From Peptococcaceae bacterium (lineage in GTDB: Bacteria; Bacillota; Peptococcia; Peptococcales; Peptococcaceae), in assembly GCA_900756555.1 (NCBI GenBank), contig CAAEKP010000050.1, positions 1-37,667 on the forward strand: a DNA stretch of 37,667 nt, in the 5' to 3' direction. The position numbers were made by a program, and so were the translations under genes. Positions 16,061 to 23,804 of this stretch are shown here, one piece after another. Each line of letters begins with the position of its first letter. The stretch's first letter is position 1. The notes below the pieces were generated by a model. It made no database searches. It was not told the origin of the DNA and saw only the letters and a program-made list of their open reading frames with translations.

Positions 16061-16376
16061 GGTATTATTGGCGTCAAATCATAGGGGATGGCGCCCACAA
16101 CATCCCGTTGGCGCAGCGCGCCAAATGGACAAAAACGATGTCTAAAACTTATGGACTATGTAGCTGCGCCTGTTGCATTTTGCCGATCCCTCAGTGGCTC
16201 TGGACATTTTATTGTCTGTCTATCTTTGTCAGACTTCGTCTGCCACGATTTAGACAGCCTGCAAAAATGACCATCCCAATTCGGAATATATGGCAAAAGC
16301 AACAGACTTAGCAAGATGGACTTACGTTTCTGGCATTATGATGAAAACACATTTAAAAATGAGAGGGGAAATTATT
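16061..16376 (+). other. 316-base non-coding gap with nested hairpins
   Basis: No credible gene. It contains a perfect hairpin TTGGCGC-AGC-GCGCCAA (16108-16124), a hairpin CAGAC-TTC-GTCTG (16230-16242) nested inside CTGTCTA/TAGACAG (16216-16222 with 16251-16257), and no T tract or clear promoter. It separates sipW from the first subunit gene. It may be a structured leader or a processing site that sets subunit levels independently of sipW; that is inference. Confidence 0.4.
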
Positions 16377-17042
16377 ATGAAAAACCTGAAAAAAGCGTTA
16401 ATCGCAGGCACCTGCTCCGTACTGTTAGTAGCCGGCTCCGTAGCTGGGACAATGGCTTATTTAACAAGCACGGACGAAGTAGTAAATACATTTACAGTTG
16501 GGGATGTTCAGTTGAAACTGGATGAGGCTAAAGTTAACTTGGATGGGACATATGTAACAAATCATGAAAATCGTACAGAAACCACTGCAACGGGTGAGGC
16601 AGACGGTAATAAATACAAATTAATGCCAGGTCATACCTATATTAAAGACCCTACCGTTACTTTATTACAAGGTAGTGAGCGTTCTTATGTTCGTATGTTA
16701 GTAACAATTACAGATATTGCGGATGTAAAAAAGGTTTTTGGTGATAATTTTTTGCCAGAAAACTTTGTTAAAGGTTGGGATAGTACCCTTTGGGTTCCAA
16801 CCAAAATTACACCAAATAATGACAATTCTGTAACATATGAATTCCGCTATTTTGCACCAGTAGATGCACTTACTGCAGATTTAACATTAGATGATTTATT
16901 TGAAGAATTCACTATTCCAGGTGAAATTAAAGATTTAACAAGTGTTAAAGAAATGCAGGTTAAAGTAGTTGCTCATGCTATTCAGGCTGATGGTTTTGCT
17001 AATGCTGATGCTGCTTGGACTGCATTTGATAGCCAGAAATAA
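16377..17042 (+). CDS. TasA/camelysin-like fibre subunit 1
   Basis: Secreted 221-residue protein. The signal peptide (MKNLKKALIAG..., hydrophobic to residue 26) ends GTMA|YLTSTDE, probably cut by SipW after Ala27. The mature start continues VVNTFTVGDVQLKLDE, the family's 'N-T-F-T-x-G-x-V' strand. Further on, KDPTVTLLQGSERSYVRMLV matches the conserved P.V......S.YVR.. strand of the TasA/CalY jelly-roll. This family forms extracellular fibres in Bacillus (TasA, CalY). I chose ATG 16377, behind GAGAGGGG; an upstream in-frame ATG at 16290 would precede the signal. Its codons are AT-richer than those of sipW and the flanking housekeeping genes. Confidence 0.85.
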   Translation: MKNLKKALIAGTCSVLLVAGSVAGTMAYLTSTDEVVNTFTVGDVQLKLDEAKVNLDGTYVTNHENRTETTATGEADGNKYKLMPGHTYIKDPTVTLLQGSERSYVRMLVTITDIADVKKVFGDNFLPENFVKGWDSTLWVPTKITPNNDNSVTYEFRYFAPVDALTADLTLDDLFEEFTIPGEIKDLTSVKEMQVKVVAHAIQADGFANADAAWTAFDSQK

Positions 17043-17094
17043 TTTCTATAATCCTCTGAATATTCGTTATTCATAAAGAAAGGGGGATTTCCTG

Positions 17095-17697
17095 ATGAAT
17101 AAAAAATCTATAGCGGTGCTGTTAGCAGTGCTGCTGGTAGTTGGTATTGCAATTGGCGGTACCATGGCTTGGTTAACCTCTACACCTGGTGATGTAATCA
17201 ATACATTTACTGCTGGTGATGTTAACATTACATTGGATGAAACGGGAACTGAGTTGGTTCCTGATGGCGATGGTGATAAAGCAAAAGATTTTCAGATGAT
17301 TCCTGGCTGGACGATTGATAAAGACCCAAAAGTTACTGTATTAGATGGCAGTGAAGCTTGTTATGTATTCGTGCAAGCAGTAAAATCTGAAAATTTTGAT
17401 AGTTATATGACTTATCAGATTGTTGGTGGTTGGACTGAGTTACCAGGTTATACAGGTGTGTATTATCAAGAATTTGCTGAAAAAATTACGGAAGATACAG
17501 AACTTCAGGTGCTAAAAGAAGATAGAGTAACTGTATTAGACAGTGTAACTAAGGAAATGATGAATAGTTTGGATAATAGAAGTGATTATCCAACATTAAC
17601 ATTCAAAGCCTATGCAATTCAGCTGTATAAAAATAATACAGAAAAATTTAGCGCAACTGAAGCTTGGCAGAATGTATCAACACAATCTAACGCTTAA
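17095..17697 (+). CDS. TasA/camelysin-like fibre subunit 2
   Basis: A 200-residue secreted protein with a SipW-type signal (hydrophobic 6-22, GGTMA|WLTSTPG, cut predicted after Ala25) followed by DVINTFTAGDVNITLDE. The conserved KDPKVTVLDGSEACYVFVQA strand is present, and the end resembles the other subunits (LTFKAYAIQLYKNNTEKFSA). It is only partly similar to subunit 1, so the two are diverged paralogues rather than recent duplicates. AAAGGGGGAT precedes the ATG. A hairpin (17694-17715) covers the stop codon. Confidence 0.84.
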   Translation: MNKKSIAVLLAVLLVVGIAIGGTMAWLTSTPGDVINTFTAGDVNITLDETGTELVPDGDGDKAKDFQMIPGWTIDKDPKVTVLDGSEACYVFVQAVKSENFDSYMTYQIVGGWTELPGYTGVYYQEFAEKITEDTELQVLKEDRVTVLDSVTKEMMNSLDNRSDYPTLTFKAYAIQLYKNNTEKFSATEAWQNVSTQSNA

Positions 17698-17715
17698 AAT
17701 GTAAGAACATTTTAA
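17694..17715 (+). other. Hairpin over the subunit 2 stop codon
   Basis: TTAAAATGT-AAGA-ACATTTTAA is a perfect 9-bp stem without a T tract. It may stabilise or help process the polycistronic mRNA between subunits 2 and 3. Confidence 0.4.
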
Positions 17716-17742
17716 ATAAAAAAACAAAAGGAGAGATTTACT

Positions 17743-18372
17743 ATGAGTATGAAAAAGAAAATCGCAACAGGCGCATTACTGGTAGCGTTCGGTGCTACAG
17801 CAGTAACAGGCGCAACACTGGCTTACTTCACAGACACAGATCAGAAAGACAACGTATTTACTGTTGGTAATGTAAACATTACGTTAACAGAACCAAACTG
17901 GGATGCAAGTGGTTCTGTAGATGCACCACAAGCATATCCAGGTGAAGCTCTGGCAAAAGACCCTACCGTTACTAACGTCGGTAAAAATCCATGTTTTGTT
18001 CGTATTAAAGTTGAAGGTTGGGATGTTTTAGGTGCCAACAACAAAATTACCTATAAAACAGACTATGTAGCAAATAAACTGGGCGATAACTGGCAGCTAC
18101 ATGAAGATGGATATTTCTATCATACAGCAATTCTTTATCCACAGACTGATGAATACAAAGACAAATTACATGAAACAGATGCTTTGTTTGATCAGATAGT
18201 TGTTCCTACAACTGTAACTAACGGTTTTGATGGTAGTTACGATATCGTTGTAAAAGCTGAAGCTGTTCAGGCTCAGGGTGCAAAACCATCCTTTAGTGCA
18301 GTTGAAACTATGACTGTAAGTGAAATCGCAGCTTGGTTTACAACTTGTGGTATGGATAACGCTCAAGCTTAA
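17743..18372 (+). CDS. TasA/camelysin-like fibre subunit 3
   Basis: A 209-residue secreted protein, the one whose N-terminus most resembles Bacillus TasA/CalY: MSMKKKIATGALLVAFGATA, then GATLA|YFTDTDQKDNVFTVG and NVNITLTEPNWD. The cut is predicted after Ala27. The PTVTNVGKNPCFVRIKVEG strand holds the family's conserved N-x-G-x-x-x-x-x-VR pattern. A single cysteine lies there and another near the C-terminus (TCGMD). AAAAGGAGAG precedes the ATG. Probably a major subunit, given the strong ribosome site and its canonical features (inference). Confidence 0.87.
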   Translation: MSMKKKIATGALLVAFGATAVTGATLAYFTDTDQKDNVFTVGNVNITLTEPNWDASGSVDAPQAYPGEALAKDPTVTNVGKNPCFVRIKVEGWDVLGANNKITYKTDYVANKLGDNWQLHEDGYFYHTAILYPQTDEYKDKLHETDALFDQIVVPTTVTNGFDGSYDIVVKAEAVQAQGAKPSFSAVETMTVSEIAAWFTTCGMDNAQA

Positions 18373-18393
18373 TTCTACACACATTTCTATGCT

Positions 18394-18455
18394 CTGCCCC
18401 TTGGGGCAGGGTGTAGCAGAAAATCTGGTGGTTCGGGTGTTCTGCTGCGCCCTGC
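18394..18455 (+). other. Mutually exclusive hairpins between subunits 3 and 4
   Basis: CTGCCCC-TT-GGGGCAG (18394-18409) shares bases with a 14-bp long-range stem (18406-18419 with 18442-18455). Only one can form at a time. There is no T run, so this is not a plain terminator. Confidence 0.45.
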
Positions 18456-18575
18456 ACAAATGCGGGAGCAAATGGCAGCTATAGAAATATGGAAAACGAT
18501 AAACGATGCAATGCTGAAAACGGAACAAAGAAAAGGCAATCATAAAAATGAATCGGAAAGGGGAAGTGCTATTTT

Positions 18576-19127
18576 ATGAAAAAGAAACTTTTTAGTCTGG
18601 CGGTAATCTGCATCTGCCTGTCAGTGGTATCGGCAGGGACGCTGGCTTACTACACGGCGAACGAGACAGCGCACAATGTGATTACCTCTGGTAATGTGGA
18701 CATTGAGCTGTTGGAAACTACCGACGATGGAACAGCGTTTACCAATGTAACTGGCGTGATGCCTGGTACTGATGTGAGCAAAATTGTGCGGGTGAAAAAC
18801 ATTGGCAGCAATGATGCTTACATTCGTGTGCAGGTGGAAAAAGCCATCCAGTTGGCGGCAGGTCAGACTGGCGAGGTAGATTTAAATCTACTGACATTGG
18901 ATTATAACAATACAGACTGGACAGAGCGGGAGGGCTATTACTATTACAACAAGGTATTAGCGCCAAAAGCGACCACAGAACCATTATTCACAAAAGTAGC
19001 GTTCAGCGACGCTATGGGTAATATGTATCAGAACAGCACCGCCAGCGTTTATGTGTATGCGCAGGCTACACAGACAGCCAACAACGGTGAGAATGTATTT
19101 GAGGCCAATGGCTGGCCAACAGTTTAA
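18576..19127 (+). CDS. TasA/camelysin-like fibre subunit 4
   Basis: A 183-residue secreted protein. The signal MKKKLFSLAVICICLSVVSA ends AGTLA|YYTANET (cut predicted after Ala24), followed by NVITSGNVDIELLE. The jelly-roll strand reads VTGVMPGTDVSKIVRVKNIG then SNDAYIRVQVEKAIQ. GVMPG followed by K.VRVKN also occurs in the anchor-like protein encoded at 23805, so subunit 4 is its closest relative in the locus. Codon use is less AT-rich than in subunits 1-3. GGAAAGGGGAAG precedes the ATG. The vWA gene follows after 16 bases. Confidence 0.85.
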   Translation: MKKKLFSLAVICICLSVVSAGTLAYYTANETAHNVITSGNVDIELLETTDDGTAFTNVTGVMPGTDVSKIVRVKNIGSNDAYIRVQVEKAIQLAAGQTGEVDLNLLTLDYNNTDWTEREGYYYYNKVLAPKATTEPLFTKVAFSDAMGNMYQNSTASVYVYAQATQTANNGENVFEANGWPTV

Positions 19128-19143
19128 CAAGGAGGGATAGCAG

Positions 19144-22100
19144 ATGAGTAACAGATATTTGCACAAACATAAATGGATTGCCGTGCTGCTGTGCCTTTGC
19201 TTTATGATGAGTTTTATTCTGCCCGGCTATGCGATGGACGGCGGGGTAGATGCAGGCGGCAGTGATGTAAGTGTATCAGACGGTGGAAGCTCCGGCGATA
19301 GTGGTTCCGGGGACATCGGCAGCGGTGACGCAACGGGCGGTGGAGAATCCGGCAGTGGTGACACTGGCTCCGGCGGCAGTACGGGTGGCACAACAACACC
19401 TCCAACAGAAGGTGGCACAACAACACCTCCAACAGAGGGTGGCACGACAACACTTCCAACGGAAGGTGGAGCAACAACACCTCCAACAGAGGGTGGCACA
19501 ACAACGCCGCCAACAGAAGGTGGCACAACAACACCACCAACAGAGGGTGGAACGACAACACCTCCAACGGAAGGTGGTACAACAATACCTCCAACAGAGG
19601 GTGGCACAACAACACCGCCAACAGAAGGTGGCACGACAACACCTCCAACGGAAGGTGGCACAACAACACCGCCAACAGAAGGTGGTACAACAACACCGCC
19701 AACAGAAGGTGGCACAACAACACCGCCAACAGAAGGTGGCACAACAACACCACAGCAGCCAACGGAATGTACCTGCGGCACTACCACAGGCGTTCATGGT
19801 GTGGAATGCCCGTTGTATGAAGCACCGGAATGTAATTGTGGCACTACTACAGATGTGCATGCAGAAGGTTGTCCACTGTATGTTCCTCCAGTTCCAGTAT
19901 TGCCGGGTGGGATTCATCATGTAGAAGGATGCACCGATGAAGAATGTACAGTAGAAAATTGTACTTGTCCGTGCCATGCAGCGCAGGCGCTGTTTGAACG
20001 GTTGATGGCTTGCGGCACGATTGAAGAAATTGATGAAATTTTTGCTGGTGTCACCGAGGAAGAAATGGCAGCATTAGCACTTTTGTCAGAAGAAAAACAG
20101 ATTATGTTGAATGAATATATCACAGCACTGGAACCAGAACCACTGCCACCAGTGTTCATTGAATCGGAACCACCAGTGCCAAGTGAAATCGTATTTGCAG
20201 AAGAAGATGAAATTGTAAATATGACAGACGTGGCTCCATTTAAAGAACCAGTAGCTGGGCCTGTGCTTGCACGGCCAATGCGTGTGCCTGGTTTGTTGGC
20301 AGCCGGTGAATCAGATAATGGATTAACACTCAGTAAAACAGCAACAGCCAATGATGATGGTTCTTATACGATTCAGTTAGAAGCCTATGCAACTGGCGAT
20401 AAAGTAATCACAGAAGTAACAGAAGATGTGCCAACTGATATCGTATTAGTATTAGACCAGTCTGGGTCTATGGCAAATGATATGGGTACAGTAAGTTTTA
20501 GAGAATATTATTTTAAGCAAAATAGCTACTATTATGAAAAACGTCACAATGGCGGTGAAGCTAATTTGTGGTATCCATTAGAAAATGGCAAATATGCTTC
20601 CGTTTCTGTGACCGTGAAAAATGATAATATGTCCTATACTGAAATCACAGAAGGAAGAAATAATGATGATGGTGATTGGAGCAACAGAGCGACTAATTAT
20701 TGGGAAAATAGAAATAACCTTTATGCAAAAGTAAATGGTGAATATCAAAAAGTTACTGTTACTAGACGCCAAAATAATAATGGCAGGTATGTATATACTT
20801 ATACTTTACCAAATGGTGACGTAATTGCGACAAGTGAAAGAAATTCAGGTGAACCAAGTTTTTATAATATTGATGGTGGACGTTTATATTTAGCTAGTGC
20901 GGATGTTTCTCAAAATGTATATACCTATACTTACACGGATGCGGCTGGTGAAACTCAGACTATCGGTACATCCACTGGTGCAAATGCAAGCTTTGGAACT
21001 ACACTATATCAAAGAAATGTAAATCCCAATGGTGGTGGCAGCAGAATTAACGCTTTAAAGAATGCGCTTATTAATTTTACAGATGCGGTAAATAAAAAAG
21101 CTGCCGGTGAAGATAAGGTAGTTGGCACAGAGGATGATATTAATCATCGTATTGCAGTAGTTGGTTATGCTTATGGGAGTGAAGGATATGGCGATGCCCC
21201 AGCATATACTAATACAGAAGTATTTATTGGGAACGTTCAGTATGGTTATGGTAACTCTGCTCAGAGTGTTTATAATTCCGCGTTCCAGAGTATGAACACT
21301 ACAGATGGTCAAAATAATGTTACCGCTTCTATTAGTGCATTGACTGCTAATGGTGCAACTTACACTGACCTTGGTGTTGAAATGGCAAATGGTATTTTAG
21401 ATGCTAATCCTGTTTCTTCTGGAGAAAAACGTAATCGTGTTGTGATTGTGTTTACTGATGGTCAGCCAGGTTGGTCTGGTTATGAAGATGATGTAGCGAA
21501 CGATGCCATTAATAAGGCGAATACAATTAAAAATGCTGGAGCTTCTGTTTATACAGTAGGTATTTTTGCTGGTGCTGATGCTTCAACAGCAGGCGATGCA
21601 AATGGTAATGATACAGAAAAATCCAACTGGTTTATGCAGAATATGTCTTCTAACAATGGTGAAGTGCAAGATCCAAGTTATTATCTCTCCGCTGCCGATG
21701 CGGATAGTTTGAATGATATTTTCCAGCAAATTTCTGACCAAATTCAAGAAGGCGGTACTTCTAGTACTTTGACAGGAGAAGCTGTGATTAAAGATATTAT
21801 TTCCCCTCAGTTTACTTTACCAGAAGGTGCAAATGCAGCTGATATTACTTTAGAAACTTATAGTTATACTGGCGAAGATCAGTGGGAGAAGAATGCTGAC
21901 GCCATGGGTGCTAAAGCAACTGTAAATGGTGATAAAGTAGACGTCACTGGTTTTGATTTCTCTAAAAATTATGTTGGTACTGTAACCGAAGGTAGTAATG
22001 TAACCTATCGTGGTGATAAACTGGTTATCAGCTTTACCGTAAAAGCTAAAGATGACTTTTTAGGCGGTAACAATGTGTACACCAACACCAGTGCAGGCAT

Positions 22101-23190
22101 TTATGAAAGTAGCAGTGCTAGCCAACCTATTCAAGAATTTGAACGCCCACAGGTAAATGTGCCGATTAAAGCTATTACAGTTGGTGCGGTAGATAAGAAT
22201 GTTTATTTGTTGAATGGTCTGACTGCCGAGGAGCTTCGCTCCGGTGCGACTGCAAAAGTAGGCGATGTGTTACTGAATTTGACCAAACCCGGCGAAAACT
22301 ATGGTTTAGAAGCTTGGCAGACCGCTGGCGTTGATATTTCTGTAGTGATTAAAAATGCTGCTGGTAATGTAGTAAACACTAATTTGACCGACCTACGGGA
22401 AGATACTACCTACAACGTGATTGTTCAGGTTTCCCCGAAGGAGACTGCACTGCATACTTCCAGTGGTACAGCGGCTGCAACACAGTCTGGCACTGCTACT
22501 GCTAACATCAATGTATTCAAACCAGAACTGACTTTCAAGGATAGTGAAGTTTATTACGGTGATACAGTCCCAACAGATTTCACTGACAATCTGACAGATA
22601 CAAAATGGAAACATGGCACTACAGAAGCAGATACAAGTAAAATGGGTGAAGCACCAGAATTAGCATTGACTTATACACCAGATGCAACAAAAATTCTTGA
22701 AGGTAAAATTAATACAAAAGGTGATATTAACGTTGCTGCAAAAGTAAAAATTGGCGAAACTGATATTACCGATAAAACTACATTTGTTCATACACCTTGC
22801 ACTGATGGTTGTGGTTGGACTGAGCCAACAACGAAAGGGAATCCTGCATTTCTGTTGCATCCAAAAACTTGCCAGTTAACTATCACTAAAAAAGGTGGCG
22901 CTGATAACGAACCTTATGTATTTGATGTTTATAAAGATGGCGCAAAATACAGTGAAGTTACTATTATAGGAAACAATAGCAAAATAATCTATGAATTGCC
23001 TGTAGGTAAGTATACAATTCAGGAAAAGACAGATTGGAGTTGGCGCTATACTGCAAATAATGGTGGAACTGCAAGTCTGACTTCAACAAGTCCAACAGGT
23101 AGTATTACTTGCACAAACAGCAATCATGACAACAAATGGCTGAACGGTTACAGTAATGTTATTGAAAATATTTTCGGCGTAGCTCATTAA
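19144..23190 (+). CDS. Giant secreted vWA adhesin with Thr/Pro repeat stalk
   Basis: A 1348-residue surface protein. In order: Sec signal peptide (to about 30, GYA), Gly/Ser linker, 13 nine-residue GGTTTPPTE units (81-197), a cysteine region (C209-H278; two CxCGTTTxVH...CPLY units, then CTDEEC...CTCPCH), an acidic helical part, and a vWA domain from about 433. The metal-site motif is Asp438 in DQSGS, and TDG is at 771-773. About 170 Tyr/Asn-rich residues are inserted right after the first metal motif. The end has a Cna-B-like unit (CQLTITKKGG, LPVGKYTIQEK). No LPXTG or C-terminal membrane helix is present, so attachment must be non-covalent or through fibre partners. It is flanked by TasA-like genes. 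AAGGAGGGAT precedes the start. Confidence 0.9.
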   Translation: MSNRYLHKHKWIAVLLCLCFMMSFILPGYAMDGGVDAGGSDVSVSDGGSSGDSGSGDIGSGDATGGGESGSGDTGSGGSTGGTTTPPTEGGTTTPPTEGGTTTLPTEGGATTPPTEGGTTTPPTEGGTTTPPTEGGTTTPPTEGGTTIPPTEGGTTTPPTEGGTTTPPTEGGTTTPPTEGGTTTPPTEGGTTTPPTEGGTTTPQQPTECTCGTTTGVHGVECPLYEAPECNCGTTTDVHAEGCPLYVPPVPVLPGGIHHVEGCTDEECTVENCTCPCHAAQALFERLMACGTIEEIDEIFAGVTEEEMAALALLSEEKQIMLNEYITALEPEPLPPVFIESEPPVPSEIVFAEEDEIVNMTDVAPFKEPVAGPVLARPMRVPGLLAAGESDNGLTLSKTATANDDGSYTIQLEAYATGDKVITEVTEDVPTDIVLVLDQSGSMANDMGTVSFREYYFKQNSYYYEKRHNGGEANLWYPLENGKYASVSVTVKNDNMSYTEITEGRNNDDGDWSNRATNYWENRNNLYAKVNGEYQKVTVTRRQNNNGRYVYTYTLPNGDVIATSERNSGEPSFYNIDGGRLYLASADVSQNVYTYTYTDAAGETQTIGTSTGANASFGTTLYQRNVNPNGGGSRINALKNALINFTDAVNKKAAGEDKVVGTEDDINHRIAVVGYAYGSEGYGDAPAYTNTEVFIGNVQYGYGNSAQSVYNSAFQSMNTTDGQNNVTASISALTANGATYTDLGVEMANGILDANPVSSGEKRNRVVIVFTDGQPGWSGYEDDVANDAINKANTIKNAGASVYTVGIFAGADASTAGDANGNDTEKSNWFMQNMSSNNGEVQDPSYYLSAADADSLNDIFQQISDQIQEGGTSSTLTGEAVIKDIISPQFTLPEGANAADITLETYSYTGEDQWEKNADAMGAKATVNGDKVDVTGFDFSKNYVGTVTEGSNVTYRGDKLVISFTVKAKDDFLGGNNVYTNTSAGIYESSSASQPIQEFERPQVNVPIKAITVGAVDKNVYLLNGLTAEELRSGATAKVGDVLLNLTKPGENYGLEAWQTAGVDISVVIKNAAGNVVNTNLTDLREDTTYNVIVQVSPKETALHTSSGTAAATQSGTATANINVFKPELTFKDSEVYYGDTVPTDFTDNLTDTKWKHGTTEADTSKMGEAPELALTYTPDATKILEGKINTKGDINVAAKVKIGETDITDKTTFVHTPCTDGCGWTEPTTKGNPAFLLHPKTCQLTITKKGGADNEPYVFDVYKDGAKYSEVTIIGNNSKIIYELPVGKYTIQEKTDWSWRYTANNGGTASLTSTSPTGSITCTNSNHDNKWLNGYSNVIENIFGVAH
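19384..19734 (+). repeat. 27-bp coding tandem repeat, 13 units
   Basis: Thirteen exact-period 27-base units encode GGTTTPPTE with rare substitutions (Leu, Ala or Ile variants in units 3, 4 and 8); a degenerate 14th follows. Several units are nearly identical, which favours slippage and length variation. Confidence 0.97.
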
Positions 23191-23209
23191 GGGAAGGAGG
23201 AGAAGAACT

Positions 23210-23791
23210 ATGTATCCAAAAAGATCAGACAGACACGCGAAGCGTGGTGTAAAAGGGAAAGCTGGCGCATTGCTCATCTCGCTCCTGGCGCTGCTCACTT
23301 TAACAGTGGGTGGCACCGTAGCCTATCTGGTGGCAAGTACCGATAATGTTGTGAATACATTTACACCATCGCATGTAGATTGTACAGTAGATGAAGTATT
23401 TAATGATAATACAAAAACCAGCGTGACAGTTACAAATACCAGTGATATCAACGCTTATCTGCGTGTAAAATTAGTAACCTATCGTGTAAATGAAGATGGT
23501 AACCATATTGGTGGAACAGCTGGTATTCCTAGCTTTACGTTAGGTGAAAATTGGTTTAAATATGGTGATTACTATTATTATACAAAACCTGTAGCGCCGG
23601 GTAGTAGCACTCCTAGTTTAATTGCGGGTAATGGTCTTACATTGCAGGGACGCTATGATGATGCTGACGGTGGTAAACAGGCGATTGATGTAATGGCCGA
23701 AGCAATTCAGAGCGTACCGGATAAAGCAGTAGGTGAAGCTTGGAAGGTAACAATTGCACCGGGTAGTGTAACAGCTTATAGTGGAAACTAA
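23210..23791 (+). CDS. TasA/camelysin-like fibre subunit 5
   Basis: A 193-residue secreted protein with an unusually long, basic signal N-region (MYPKRSDRHAKRGVKGKAGA) followed by a hydrophobic stretch and GGTVA|YLVASTDNVVNTFTP, a SipW-type site after Ala38. It lacks the usual GDV after NTFT (SHVDCTVDE instead). The conserved strand is NTSDINAYLRVKLVTYRV. Its place after the vWA gene and before the anchor-like gene suggests a junction or minor subunit (inference). AAGGAGGAGAAG precedes the ATG. Confidence 0.82.
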   Translation: MYPKRSDRHAKRGVKGKAGALLISLLALLTLTVGGTVAYLVASTDNVVNTFTPSHVDCTVDEVFNDNTKTSVTVTNTSDINAYLRVKLVTYRVNEDGNHIGGTAGIPSFTLGENWFKYGDYYYYTKPVAPGSSTPSLIAGNGLTLQGRYDDADGGKQAIDVMAEAIQSVPDKAVGEAWKVTIAPGSVTAYSGN

Positions 23792-23804
23792 GGAGGTGGC
23801 GATT

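Noticed and set aside
19384..19734. Possible CRISPR array
   Set aside because: The 27-bp units are contiguous with no spacers and are translated in frame.
19227..19787. Long repetitive open frames on the - strand and in another + frame across the adhesin repeat
   Set aside because: They are shadows of the 27-bp repeat, have no ribosome sites, and the GGTTTPPTE frame continues into a clear 1348-residue protein.
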